A stretch of 64,000 nt of DNA, from assembly GCA_014706295.1 (NCBI GenBank), contig JACSVZ010000001.1, positions 37,124,318 to 37,188,317 on the forward strand, given 5' to 3'. Source of the stretch: Lycocorax pyrrhopterus obiensis. Its lineage: Eukaryota; Chordata; Aves; Passeriformes; Paradisaeidae. A model generated the notes under the pieces. It made no database searches. It worked only from the letters and a program-made list of their open reading frames with translations, and was not told the DNA's origin. Positions 14,760-27,659 of the stretch are shown in pieces. Each line of letters starts with the position of its first letter. Within the stretch, counting starts at the first letter, position 1. Both the position numbers and the translations under genes were made by a program.

Positions 14760-17700
14760 GAGTGGTTATTATAATTGGCTTGATTCTCCTGCTACACTGG
14801 CTTAAAACTATTTTAATTCTATATACTTAATCTCATTTTTAATCAAAATATCAAGGGAAAAAATAATTTCAACTATCTTTAAACACTAAGGCTCGGGAAG
14901 TGGACTTCTAATATTGAGGCAATTCAAATTTGGTGCAAAGTTCTAATTTCATCATTTCTTGTATCTGTTTTTGCAACCATCAATTACAAGAGAAAAACAC
15001 TGAAACTTCTGTTTGTACAATCTTAGTTTACACTGCTATGTATCCGGGCCTTCTATTACCAATAGCTTGCATTGAACCTGTCACCTTAGAAAAGGTAACT
15101 GGAATAAAACCAGCTCGTAAGGTGTTCCTGTGGTGTGTACTTTTTCCATGAAACTTATTGGTCCATAGAGATGAAAAATAAATATAGGCTATAGTCCACA
15201 GGGATGAAAAGTTCATAATTCTCTTACCACTTGAACAGTTCTAGCAAAATCAAACTGACAAAGACCAAAGACAGATTTCAGAAGGGCAGTGAGTTACATT
15301 TTTTTCTCCCAAAAGGTGTATTTTTTTTCAGAATTGTATTATGAGCATACTGGTTAGAAATTGAATGAAACATAGGCTGTTGCTATCTGTTACATTTTTT
15401 TTATAAAGGTGATCTTTTATGTCTTCAAGAGCTCCTTCATTGCTGTTATTTACCTTTATGAGAAAGAAAAGAGAATATCATCTTCTGCCCTTGTGTCTCC
15501 CTCAGTTAGTAATATTGCCTCCCACGACCCACAATAAATAAATTTTATGGGAAAGAGCAACCTTCTTAAGAATGCAAGAAATGTTCTTCTTGCGTTAACC
15601 TTGGTCTGGCTGATTACCTGGCTCAGTTATCACAATGAACATATAGCAATAACTTAGAATAATTATTTCTGGATTTGCCTGTAACTGCACTTCTAACTAC
15701 AGTAGTTAATGTGGGTAATTTTACAAATAATTAATTTTAGTAACAACAAGATAAAAATTACAGGTGAATCTGGAGCAGTAATTACTATCTGAACATAACA
15801 ATATAATTTCTTTTTTTTTTGACATTCTAGGAGACGTAGTTTTATTGAAAGCAGGGAAGAAGAAGAAAGAAACACATCTTTCATTCAAATTATTAAAACA
15901 GAGTATTCTTGTGTTCTGCGTTCAGTTGGGCATCTTGTTTGCATCCTGGCTGTCTATCGGTAGGAAACTTGACAATGTTGTTAATGCGTTACACACACAT
16001 ACAAACAAACAAATTCACGTTTCTCCATGCTCATATTTTCACTAAAGCAGCTTTAGGTGCACAGTAAGGGACAAAGCTTGGGTAGTGGTCAGTCTTGATG
16101 AACAGGTGAAACAATGTGTAGTATAATATATAGCACACTTTCCTCAGAGTTGAAACAAGGCCAAAACCTATAGATCTGCATGTTGGAACACAAGGAAAGT
16201 AAAGTTCTGAAGTTTCACAGTTGTGATAACGATTATTAAATTTGAGGTGCTTGATTCAAGATAATGGTTAAGTCAGATTTAACCTGTTTTGAGTGCTCGG
16301 AGGAATAGATATTCTATTATAAAGTTTGGGGGTTTTCCCCTAAATTTTTTAAATTTTACTCTGAAATTAGTATTCACTTGGTAATTTTCTTTGTGACAGC
16401 ACACACACTGTGGTAATGTTAATAGCTCTTAAAATTAATCATAAATGTTTTAATAGCAAGTACTGAAAATAACCATAAAATAGAGCTACATTCTTTGCAT
16501 TTAAATTAAATGACATTTTCTTTAAAAGTACTGGGGTTTTTTATTTATAAATATGCCCTCAATATCTCTTTGCTCTAAAATACGCAGAAGATGTTTCTTT
16601 GCAAACATCAAACCATTAAATATTTAGTCTTTGAGGACGTTTGTAGATTGACAAAATCATTCTTAATTTGCACACTTTTGGATGCATAATTTAGCATGAC
16701 ATTTTTTGATGAAATTCCTGGTGATGACAAAAAAATAAATTAATATTTCCCATATCCCTCCTCAAAAAAGTAGATAATCACTTTATTTTTCTCTCTTTTT
16801 TCCTCATTTAAATCTAAGTCATTATTGTTCTCCCACTAATCCCTAGTAGCTGAAAGTTTAGATTTTTTTTCCTTTATTCATAAGGTAATACAGTCTGAAG
16901 GGATAGTGAAATATAATATTGTTGCCCCCCAGAGAAGATCATAAACAAAATGGAAGAGCTCAATTACTTTGTCTCAGCCGTTATTCTTAAGGTGCTAATT
17001 TGCCAAAGCATTTCTGAATTATTTCATATACTTTGAGTATTGTATTCTGGTATTGGATAAGCTTTTATGAAGAGCTTTAAAAATATCACTACTAAATGTT
17101 TACTCAGTGTTTTGTGTTTGATCTTTTTTGTACAATCCTTATACCAAAGCTGGAATTTATTTTCAATGACTACATATAAATGCAGCACACGCTCTGTGTC
17201 CTAACAGATGCCATCTGTAAAAGCATTTACTTTAAATTAGTGGAATAAGTAATCAAAAGGGCTTTGTACTTAATGCAGAACTTTTGGTGACTATTAAATA
17301 CTCATTAGAGGGTGTTTTTGCTGTATGACTGTCAAAATCAGCAGGACGCTTATGTTAGATTTCCTGAGTGGGTCAAGATTGAATATGATTTTACAACTTA
17401 AATAACATAAATGAATGCAGGTTATTTCAGAATCTCCAGATGTTCCTTAAACTCTCTGCCCCTAAGCGAAACTTACAGCCAATTTAAATTTTGCAGCAAT
17501 ATTACAGTGCAGATTTTTGCTTCAAACACTTAACAACTCTCTTGTTACATTCTGCTCATTTGTGCCTTAACCATCACAAATGAAAAAGATGAATGCTATT
17601 ACATTGGGAGTTTGTCTCTTTAAAACATATATTAATAGATCATTAATATATCAGGTCAGGCTATCATAAAAAGACATTTGGTGGGACAAAAGTCCTTTTG

Positions 17701-18399
17701 AAAAGTTCCTTACAAAATCTTTATAAATGTTCCTAACAAAACCAGGTTGTCTGTCCATATTTCAGATGTCTTGACCAGTCCTAACTGAACTTAATTTAAA
17801 AACTAGGTAACTGCTGAAATCATGTTCTAAAGGTAAATAGAAGCTTGTAAGTTAACTGTACAGTTGTATGAATTTCCAATATCGTAATAAAGACTTCTAT
17901 CTATAGAATTTATGATACAGTGATTTCTTTGTCAGTAAAAGGTACATCTACTTGTTAGTTGTTGGGGTTTTTTTACATTGCAGATACTTATCCTAATTCT
18001 AACCTTTGAAGACGGCAACATCTGTTAGTAAGAAAGCAATAAACGTGAATCAAGACCAAACTAAGAAAGTGTAGTAAAACCTGTTTAAAAGCAGCCTTTA
18101 AGCAAGACACTTTTCTAGATAAACTTTCACTGAAAAAAAACAATTCAGAGGTTTTGCAATGATAAGATAAAATGGCCTGGTAGAAATTATCTTTGAATAC
18201 CCACGCTCCAGTATAAAAACTTTGAAACATTAGAGCTTTTTATAATAAAACAAGTTTTTAATAGTTTAATTCCAAGACAAGATGAAGAATTCATGACAAA
18301 AAGATAATAAGTAAGAGAGAGAATACCATAGACCATTAACACTAGTCCCTATGTCAGCTGCAGGTGTTGGGTCCCAGATCAGCATCTGTAGGAATATCT
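14760..18399. other. AT-rich sequence, no gene seen; part looks constrained
   Basis: No gene or transposon is recognised. The 16.99-17.72 kb part has the mixed, non-repetitive texture often seen in conserved non-coding DNA, but this is an impression only. It contains a perfect 10-base inverted repeat at 17627-17651. Confidence 0.45.
17627..17651. repeat. Perfect 10-bp inverted repeat, AT only
   Basis: ATATATTAAT at 17627-17636 and ATTAATATAT at 17642-17651 are exact reverse complements around a 5-base spacer. It contains two ATTAAT cores, which could be homeodomain-type sites. A chance AT-rich dyad is equally possible. Confidence 0.55.
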
Positions 18400-18712
18400 T
18401 CCACAATCTTTCCACTCTCCCAGCCTCTCCTCATGGGGCAGCTACTCCAGTCTTTTCATCTTGGTGTTTTTCCGCTAAACTTACTACAGCATGTTGATGT
18501 CTCTCTGTACTGGGGAGTTCAAACTGGACATAGCATGTGTGAGTGCTAGATGGAGGCAGATAAAAATTTCCTTTGCTCTCCTAGTGATGCTCCTGCTGAT
18601 GCAGCCTCAGATGTTTTTCCTGCTAGGGCTTGATGCAGTTCCTGCCTAGCTCACTGTACTCTGTGCCCATTCCCCAGAGCTGTTCTCCACTCAGTCCATC
18701 CCAAGCCTGATT
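18400..18712 (-). mobile_element. CR1 LINE fragment (ORF2 C-terminal region)
   Basis: This is a diverged antisense CR1 piece. On the + strand the order of recognisable blocks is 'CTCCCAGCCTCTCCTCATGG', 'CTGGGGAGTTCAAACTGGAC', 'GATGCAGCCTCAGATG' and 'TCCATCCCAAGCCTG'. These are the same blocks, in the same order, as in the larger CR1 copy at 61.4-61.75 kb. Both the 3' terminal repeat and the upstream reverse-transcriptase core are missing. It is an internal fragment, probably an old insertion trimmed by deletions, with no intact coding. Confidence 0.75.
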
Positions 18713-21700
18713 GTTTTTTAAAGTTCTGTGAGTTCTGATTTAAATAATCAAAAATATCCAAATCTTCCTCCAAAAGAATCCAAACTAAAGAGAAGTAATT
18801 CTACAGATGTAATCATTGGCTATATAAACCACAGATGAGTACATTCTTCTATTCTAGAAAAATCCATACTGGATTGCTAACCAGGTTATCCAGCTGACTA
18901 GAAACAGAGAACAAGCAACACTCATTTTTAAGGCACTCAGACTGATCCCTACATTTATAAAAAGAATCCTAGAGGCAGTGGATTATTTTTACTTTTGTTT
19001 CCAGGACATTTGCCACTAAAAGATGTAAAATCTGTAGCTAAGTCTTTCTGTTTAAAAGGTAATGAAGAAATTTATGAGAAATCAAATAAAAAGTTTGTCC
19101 CAGGGGCAAACTCTGTGTGTGTCTCTAAAACCACAATCATAAAAGTTCATTCCATCTGGTTTAGCTACTTCAAGTTGCTCAGATTTCGACCATGTACTAC
19201 TGCTGCACGTATATCTGCTGCTGAACAAAATATCAACAACAAAGCAAACACCTTTACTCAAATCAAAATTATTATTTTTAATACAGTTTAAAAAAATATT
19301 TTGTGTGTGGCATCTGTGGCAAAAGCAAATGAAGCCCAGAATCAACTTCAATTAGTCTCAGTAGTATGAGATTTTACACCAGTTCCTAACTGCATTCTAA
19401 ATGTGTGCCCTAACTATCATGTTATAAGATATTACGTGATAAACGTGTCTCCATCCTGGATACTGATCCTGGCTGATTAATTGAAACAGGTTGTGGAAGA
19501 TTATAATTTTTCATTCCCTGGAAAGTAGTACTTGCAATGGAGAGTAAGGTCATCTTGTTGCTGTATTTTTTTCCTCTGTTTCTCCAACAGTCTTTCCTTG
19601 CCTCTCAACATTTGTTTTGTAAAAAATAAAAGGAATCAACAAGAAATAACTTCCTTAAATATTTATCAGGATTGCTTAGGCCACGTATTAAGCCATTTCA
19701 TCTCAACTTAAAGGTTATTCTCACTCATGAGGCCCCTAAGTATTACAGACTCTATTTCTTTATTTTTTACTATTAATGCTGGACTCACTTTGAAGAAAAA
19801 CCATCATCACTGAACCAAGTCAATATCAAATGAATGACTTTTAAGTTGCTGGTCAGTGCATGGACAGGTCAGACTTGAAATTCTCATTAAAGTATCCTTT
19901 AGAAAACAGAAAGAATGTCTCTGTAAACATAGGGACAGGAGCTCTCTGCAGAATACTCATAGAGATATTACATTACCAGGTGTAAAAGTACCTTTTATGA
20001 AAAGTGGGAGTTTTAATTCCTTTAAGTTTGTCTGGGACTCAAACTTGACTAGCCCCAAATATACTTAACGCTCAAAACACAAGACAAAAATAGTTACCAG
20101 TAGTACATAAAACCGAAGTTGTGTGGTGGTGGCAGAGATGATTTTTTATCATTTCTTTTTTCAATTAAAATTATTTTAGAAATCCAATGTATTTTTTTGC
20201 AGTCAATATAGTATACTGTTAAAAAACCCCTGATTTTTAAAATTATTTATCAAGGACTCTACTGTTAAATGGACAGTTTAACGTTCCCCCCTCTAAAATA
20301 TTGTGATTCCTCTTCAAATAAAATGTTATTCTAAAATATGGAGGAATAACAAAAATTAATTTGTTTTACCCAAGAATTGTAATTGCCTGTCTTGTTGAAC
20401 AGAGTTTTTAGTCTCAGAGTAGTTAAAACCAAGCTTGACCTGTGCACTAACTTGTTCCTGTTTACCTGAAGATTTCAACCGATACTTTAAAAATCAGCTT
20501 GGATATACACGTTTATTTCAATGTAAGAGAGATTTGTTGAAAGGGAATTTTATTTGAACTCCTGTAAAGAAAGGTCATAAGAAACTGAAATAAATAAATT
20601 TTGAAATAGAAGACACCTTTCTGTACAGATTTTAGCACCAAGTTACTATGATTGGCATATTTACTTTTGTGTAGATAATGCCTTTCAAAATGGCATAATG
20701 CAAATATTTTACACTAAGTAAATATTGTTTCATTTGAGGATAGAAGAAACATACAGTCAACAGGAAAACATACTGGATGTAAAGAAATAAGAAAAACTGA
20801 AAGCAAACACTATTTTTTTTTTGCATAAATTTTCTCTGTATTAAGTCTATTAAACTATTTTGGTTTGGTTTGGTTTTTTCCTTCTTCAGAGCTAGCATGT
20901 AAGTTTGAGTAAATGTTTTTGGACTATGTGTCAGAGTATATGTTATCTGAACGAGAACTTTGAAAGGAAAACAACCTTTATATTTGTAAATTGTCTACAT
21001 GTGTGGGGCTTTTATTATTACTTATTGTAGTTTTTTACCTATTTTAACATTATTAGAGAGGTTATTTCTGAAATATAAATGATGTCCTAATCAATTTGTG
21101 CTGCTTCAGTAAAAGTAAGTCACTGCAAAATTGAGCCCCATTATAGTCTGAATATTTTGTCAAATATGGGATACACGTGGCCAGTCTACATATATTTTTC
21201 AAAAGTAGACCAGGTCACTTCTGTGCAGGGCAAGTGTTTATAGAAAGCATTTCCTTTTCTTGAAAGTGATATTTAAATATTAGTTGCCAAAAGTATCATT
21301 TCCAGATGAAAACCAACTTCAATAACTTCCCTCCTCCACATTTTTTTTCAATGTTAAAATTTGTATTCCAGGGTAACATTATGATGACAAAGCACACGGA
21401 AGCACCATGCTTTGACAGTATAAATGGAAATTTGTGTCTTCATGTTGCAGTTTTCAGTTCTGAGCATCCATTGCATCCACATAGGAAATCTCCACATAAA
21501 AAAAAGATGAGGGGAATAAATTATTTAATATTTCTTGTGGCTCCCCAATATAGATGATGATGATGATGATGATGATGTCGATGATTCTATATCCTGTTTT
21601 AAGAATGCTGTTGAGTTTTGTTTTCAAGGTTTAGTTAACACCACATACTCAGTGTAGACACAACGAGGGCAGAAAAGAAATTTCTCCTCATGTATTTAGG

Positions 21701-22698
21701 TCTTTTCCTCTGTCTACTTGTATCTACTTCAATCCATTTCATTCTCAGATATTTCTTCAGAAAACATATAATCTCTATTTTTTAATATTTTCATTGAATA
21801 TTAAAGGAAAAGAAAGAAAGCTTTTTAAAGGTTATCCAAAAATGTTTTAGCCAAATGTTGCCTCATACTTTAGTGACTTATACCTAGACTTCACTATCAG
21901 TTTGCAAAACATCCTTAGATTGGTAGAGTTGGCAAGACTATGACTCATTTAATCTAAACCTCTTAGGGACAAAGTTATAGAAAAAGATGAGACAGGAGAT
22001 ATCAAGCCATAGACAAGTAACAGAACACTGTGATACAGGTTTGACCAAAGGTGAATAATATTATTTAAGTAATTCAGTTTGAATAATTGATTTATAAAAT
22101 TCTCTGAACAGAGGTTCAGTAGCCTCCTGTATCAGTAAACCAGCTTGATTAATCAAGTACAGGCTCACACATACATGTTGGATTTTTTTCTTTCTGAAAG
22201 GCAAAGGGTTTCCTGAGCTGTTCTTAGTTAGTTAAATCCAAGAAAACTATTAAGTGAAATTCAACAGAAATTTTTAATTTGGTGGAATTAATTTATTAGT
22301 TCATTAGCTCTTTTTTTTAAAGATGCTCATTTTTTTAAAGAGACTCTTTGTAAAATTTAGTAGGTAAGTAGAAAAAGAAAAAATATTAAATTTTCATCGC
22401 ATCAGCTCCTGATTCATGTATTTATTTGGGGCATTACAGTCCTCTTAACTTTCTGTGTAATGTATAATGATTGTGTCATACATATGTGTACACATACTTA
22501 ACAGGGTTAATCAATGAACTCTTATCATCAAAGTGTGGTGAAGATGAATTTTAGTTAAAAAGCAGGATTTGCTTTAGCTCCTCTGGTTTTACTATTTTCT
22601 TAAACTTTTTCAAGGATGAGAAATAGAGAAGTCAAAAGGAAATAAATTCCTAAATTGTATAATGATAGAACCACACAGAGTTCCTTCATATGTAACTG
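18713..22698. other. AT-rich sequence, no gene seen
   Basis: No gene, RNA or transposon recognised. The one distinct feature is a short trinucleotide microsatellite at 21553-21577. Open frames up to about 98 codons overlap on opposite strands and show no recognisable domain. Confidence 0.55.
21553..21577. repeat. (GAT)n microsatellite
   Basis: Eight uninterrupted GAT units plus one base, followed by one interrupted unit (TCGATGAT). Confidence 0.95.
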
Positions 22699-23128
22699 TC
22701 ATAGAACCATAGAATCATGGAATCATTTAGGTTAGGAAAGACTTCCAAAATCATCAAGTCCAAATATTAACCTGACACTGCCAAGTGCACAACTAAACAA
22801 TGTCCCCAAATACCATATCTACACATCCATTAAGTAGCTCCAGGGACTCCACCTCTTTCCTGGGTAGTCTGTCCAGTGTTGTCAGTACTTGACAATCCGT
22901 TTGGTAAATAAATTTTTCCTAATAGCCAATCTAAACCTCCTCTGGTGCTACTTGAGGTTGTTTCCTCTTGTTCTTTCATTTGTGACTTGAGAGAAGAGAC
23001 TGATCCCCCCAGGTGGCTACACCCTCCTTTAAAGTAATTGCAGAGAGCAATAAAGTTTCCCCTTAGCCTTCTTTTCTCCAGGCTAAACAACTCCAGTTTC
23101 TTGAGGCACTCCTCATAACACTTGTTCT
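22699..23128 (-). mobile_element. CR1 LINE, 3' end with ORF2 C-terminus
   Basis: The left edge carries the CR1 3' terminal repeat in antisense (CATAGAACCATAGAATCATGG), followed by 'GAATCATTTAGGTTAGGAAA'. To the right comes the antisense C-terminal part of ORF2. The - strand frame reads [12 protein letters not shown], then FKGGC, which are signature CR1 residues at the end of the reverse-transcriptase ORF. The frame is degraded further along. The copy is 5'-truncated at about 23128, exactly where LTR sequence begins. It has no function by itself. Confidence 0.9.
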
Positions 23129-23468
23129 TGGTCACGTGGGAAGACAAAAGTTAAAACCCCAGAAGTCCCCCCTTCCTCCTCCTTCCCTTCTCCTTATATG
23201 CTGAACGTGATGCCTTATGGTATGAAATACCCCTGTGGCCAGCTGGGGTCAGCTGTCCCGGCTCTGTCCCCTCCCAACTCCTTGTGCATCCCCAGCCTAA
23301 TCACTGGTGGGGTGGCAGGAGAGGCAGAAAAAGCCTTGACTCTCTGCAAGCACTGCTCAACAAAAGCTAAAATAGGTTTAACAACACTGTTTTCATCATA
23401 AATCCAAAACATGGATCCCTACCACGTACTACAAAGAAAATTAACTTTACTCAGTCAAAATCAGTACA
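23129..23468 (-). mobile_element. Truncated endogenous-retrovirus LTR (U3 side)
   Basis: It is the same LTR family as the copy at 53.7-54.3 kb. Shared blocks in order are GGGAAGACAA, a pyrimidine run before a TATA region, GTGATG.C..ATGGT, CAGCTGGGGTCA/CAGTTGGGGTCA, CCTCCCAAC, CTCTGCAAGC/CTCTGTGCAAGC, CACAAATCCAAAACA-like and AAGAAAATTAA. It ends at about 23468 in AGTACA, the complement of the family's TGT start. On the - strand this keeps U3 and a decayed TATA box (antisense CTTATATG, 23193-23200) but lacks R-U5. No retroviral genes are next to it. The missing part lies just where the neighbouring CR1 begins, pointing to a deletion at that junction. Confidence 0.85.
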
Positions 23469-26400
23469 CGTGATCCCATTTTGTTAGTCGCCAGGAAAAG
23501 AAATGTAGCATATGCAACAGTTATAAGTTACACTACAACTATAAAGATGATAGTCACATATTTGTATGATGTATTGGACTTTCAATCCCTTTTTTGACTA
23601 ACATAACTTTTAAATTCCAGAGTAGCTATTCACACTTGATAATTTTATATTCACTTTCTAAAAGTGCTCTGTAGTATTAGGCTAAAATTTAATGCCTTTT
23701 ATTGTCTTTACATTTATGTAAATTAATTGGTTCATTATGTTTTTCCTGGAGAGTAAGAACAAATGGATATCAATAAAAAAGGCAATCACTTCTTTTATAC
23801 TTAAGATTGAAATTCAAAAAGATTCCATTCTTGAACTACTCTCCCTAGGTTCTAAATATTTTCCCAGTGGCTCAGAAAAATTAATAGTCCTAAGTCACAG
23901 AACAGGTAGTTTTGCCATGAAGACAAAAGAAGTGTTTAGATTTCCTGTATTCCTCTATATTTTATGTGAAGACTATTTTCAGCCTAATGTTATTGGTGAG
24001 ATATTTTTTTTTCCTTTAAAAGATTCTATATGGATACAACTACTGCTCACCTATAATTTTATTTTCTGACTGATTATTTGTGGCTTTAATTCAATATCTG
24101 GTTTACATCAGTTTTACTTCAAATTCCTTGGATTATATTGCCAGACGACTGATGCTTGAAGCTGATAGTAAAGGTTCAGTACAACAATGACAACCATCAG
24201 AAAAAAATAAATATCAGTATTATAATAACATTGGTTTAAAATGAATGATGAAGGTATTGTACTTAAAAAAACCTCAGGTCCAAAACTGAAGACTATATAA
24301 GCACGATGCTCAGCTGAGTGTTGAAGGGCTGTAGTGTATCTGAAAAATCATTACAACTTCCACTTCTTTTGGTAGAACAGCATTCAGTTCTTCTCAGTAA
24401 ACAATACATTTGCACAATAAGCCAATCAGTGGAGCTATGAAACTGTCTCTGATACACTTCAAGTAACATACCATTTTCTCTTTTTTTGTTCAAAACTATT
24501 CCATTCAGGAATGGATAAGTTACAACTTCTTTTTTTAAGTCATGACTGTAACAGCAGCAAATTATTAATAGTATAATAACTGATCTGTCATCAGAATGCT
24601 TAACCTTCATAAGTTGATGGTGAAACAGATATGTAGGATCAGTAAAAACAAAACTTTTTTTTTAATGAACTATCTGAATGTGCTACTAGTGCCTAACCCA
24701 GGTGTAGATTTTAAAATTCAGTGACAAAAAAAGAAAGAAAACAACACTGGCTATCATATAAACCGGCATTATCTTATATTTGTTTAGCTGTTGATTCATT
24801 TCTTAAAGCAAACAACAGACTATTTCCTTCCAATTGACCAGCCAGCATATTTAGGCTTCAAAGGCTGTAGCTTCATTTAGAATTTCTTTCTAAACAAAGA
24901 TTTCTAAGTGTGTGTTTCAGCAGCTGTCTTGTCAGGTTTCTGAAAGAGAAAAATTAAAACTCTACTATATTTATTCCAAGTCTTCTCAGTGAGTGATCTA
25001 ATATGAGAGTTAATTTTATTTTCTGTTTATCGGGAATACGGCTTATCAAAGACGCCGTATGTAAGTAATTATGAGAAACTGTCACACAGATGGTGGATAA
25101 TAATGTGTAGCTGGGGAGGATAATTTCTTCCTTTTGACAAGTAAAGAGAAATGGCATTTGACTTCTCTTCAGAAATGATAAGACTCAATTCTTGACAGAG
25201 ATAGTCTGCTTCCATTTTCCTAAGCAAAGGAGGTCTAATGTTGATAATAGTCTGCTTCCATTTACCTAAGGAAAGGAGACCTAATATTGGTAATCAACAT
25301 GTCTTTCAGAGAGCTGTTCGTTGCCCTTCTTTGCTTTAACATTATATTAGCTTTCAAATTCCTAAGTGGTTACTCTACCTTTGGATGTCTAATTGTGGAG
25401 TTGAGCTTGGAAGGGAGGAAATGGGCACTGAATTTTGTTTACATAGTTTGCATTGAGGGGAACTAGAGAATGAATACAGCTAAATTTATCTTTACACTCT
25501 TCAGATGCCTTTCTTATATACATTCTGTTCTGGAATATCTGTACAATTTGCAGATCTTTTGGGATATTTGAGAATGTTTTTATTTCCTGGACTTTCATGA
25601 TGATTGACAAAAACTGAAATTGCAGTCAGCATGTATGGTCACATGTTCAAATTAATTTGTCTGATGAGGAGTTTGTGTCTAGTGTCTCTGGAAGGACATT
25701 AATCTCTCCCATGGCGAAGGCTGAGACAAACCTTTCAGTGACTCTATTCTATTCTCACTGACCCAAAGATGCCTGCTCTTTCCAAGCCAAAAACAAGCTT
25801 CCTGAAAATCAACGAGCAGATTGTAAGCAGGACAGGAAGTTTCTCTAAGGAATTTTTGTAATGTGAATCAGAAAAGGCACTTTCGGGGACAGAGATTGCA
25901 GAAGAAGGTGTACTGGTAACTTGAACCTTTTATCTAAGATTTTTTACGTTACTACTATTTTGAATCTCTGCTTGATTTTGTGTTCCAGGTAAGCAGGTGG
26001 TGCTGTTTTTGAAATGTATGTCCAGCTTGTTGTGAAGAATTAATTTTCAGTGTTTGCTTTGACTTAAGTAAAGCTATGCAGACTTTCCAAATATTTCCAG
26101 ACTAAGAATGGCTCCGATAGAGACGATTTTACGGACGCTATAATTCCCGTTTATGATTCCCATCATCCTATATGATTCTATGAAACCACTAAGCTACTAT
26201 TTTTTGTTTCGTAGTTTCATTTGGAAATACAGACTTTAGCATATATGTTGTCACTCTGGTTTTAGCCACTTCTGGTTAAAAAGAAAATTGACCTATGGGG
26301 AAGGTAGAGGCAAAGAGATAGAACAGACAAGGAAGTGATAGCCAGACACACTGGCCCTCTAGGTCACTGCCCCTCTAGAAGCCTAAAGGAAATATAAGAA

Positions 26401-27614
26401 TACAAAACCTCAAGAACACTTACATTACTTCTTTCTGCTCTGAATCAGAGATTCAGGACCTCACATTAGATTTTTGAGACTTCTGTCAGTATCTGTTTTT
26501 TTAAATTAATTTTCCCCAGGAAGTTCCACCCTCCCACTTCTAAAGGGCTTGGTGTTCAAAAGGTAAAGAGATATCTGGAAGAGATAAAACAAGATGGATT
26601 TTTGCAATTCACTAAATCTGCATTTATATTTTATTATGTCATGGTCACTTCTCTTAAAATGTTTGAGATAAAAACATTTGGAAGAGACAATTATAACATT
26701 TTCAAAACTTCTAAAGTTTACATAAATCAGTCTTGTTGCTGTGGTGAATGCTTATTCAATCAAAGACAGTAAATCAAATAGGTGGCAGGGGTGGGAATGA
26801 GAGTTAAAAAGTGTTTTGGGCACCAATCAATGTGTGTAGTTCTGTACATTACAAGTAAGTTCACTAGCAAGAAGAAATTGTTTAATAAGGGGAGTAGCTA
26901 GTAGGAGGAAAAGGTTATCTACAACGAATGGTGAACATTATATATTTAAATGTCAGCCTGGGCTTCAGTGAAGCTTTTGTACTCAGCAAGAGGGTTAACA
27001 AATCCCTCAGGCTTACTGACAAAAACATGAGATAAGGTGTCCCTAGAGAGAAATAGACAAGTAGTTGTCTTACCAAGAAGTTAGAAGGGGAACATTCAAG
27101 TGATAACATTTTAATGAAAAAGAACAGACTGTCCTTCTCCATAATCTTATTTGTGTTGTCTGTCTACTTTCTCTCAACAAGAAATCCAGTTTTGCTAAGT
27201 CACTTCATTAATCGTTTGAGAGCAAGAATATAAAGATCATAAAACACATGCTTCTGTTTTAGATTTTTGCAGGTGTCTTGATGAGAGCCCAAGCTAGTGT
27301 TTATTACTGACTCTCCAAAACTTGATACAGTCCTTGCAACTGTCAAAAAGTGAGTTATGGAAGGACTTTACAATTCATAATATGGAGTAACCTGAATTAT
27401 ATTGTAGATTTCTGTAGATACAAGCTACTCTATCATCATATGTGGATGTATTTTATGAGAACAGAACTCTTACCTTCTAATAATCATCACAGTGTAATTA
27501 ACAAGCAGAATATCTCAAAAGACAGGAGCTATATATAAAATCTGTTATTCTTGGATCTAAGCTTAAATAGGTTAAGGCATTCAGGCATTCTAGTATGCAG
27601 TATTGCAGAAAATA
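23469..27614. other. AT-rich sequence, no gene seen
   Basis: No gene or transposon recognised. It holds one tandem duplication at 25201-25292. A 105-codon open frame on the - strand (24293-24610) has no recognisable domain and is probably chance. Confidence 0.5.
25201..25292. repeat. Tandem duplication, two 46-bp units
   Basis: Two adjacent copies both begin ATAGTCTGCTTCCATTT, at 25201 and 25247. They continue in register through CCTAAG.AAAGGAG.CCTAAT. The units differ at several positions, so the duplication is not recent. Confidence 0.9.
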
Positions 27615-27659
27615 TACAATCACAGAATATCCTGAATTGGAAGACACCTATAAGGATCA
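27615..27659 (-). mobile_element. Older CR1, 3' terminal piece (split by insertion)
   Basis: These 45 bases read ATCACAGAATATCCTGAATTGG and end AAGGATCA. That is the 3' end of a CR1 subfamily whose tail differs from its neighbour's. The body of the same element resumes at 28827 with ATTGAGTCCAG. The consensus order is '...AAGGATCA' followed directly by 'T(C/T)GAGTCCA', so the two pieces join cleanly once the intervening 1.17 kb is removed. Confidence 0.8.

Noticed and set aside
24293..24610. 105-codon open frame on the - strand
   Set aside because: No recognisable domain, no clear splice sites, and a length within chance for AT-rich DNA over 64 kb in six frames.
26140..26185. Possible CR1 3' terminal repeat (ATGATTC... 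ATGATTCTATGA)
   Set aside because: Only the terminal octamer-like bases fit. The sequence to the left has no CR1 3' untranslated blocks, so chance is not excluded.
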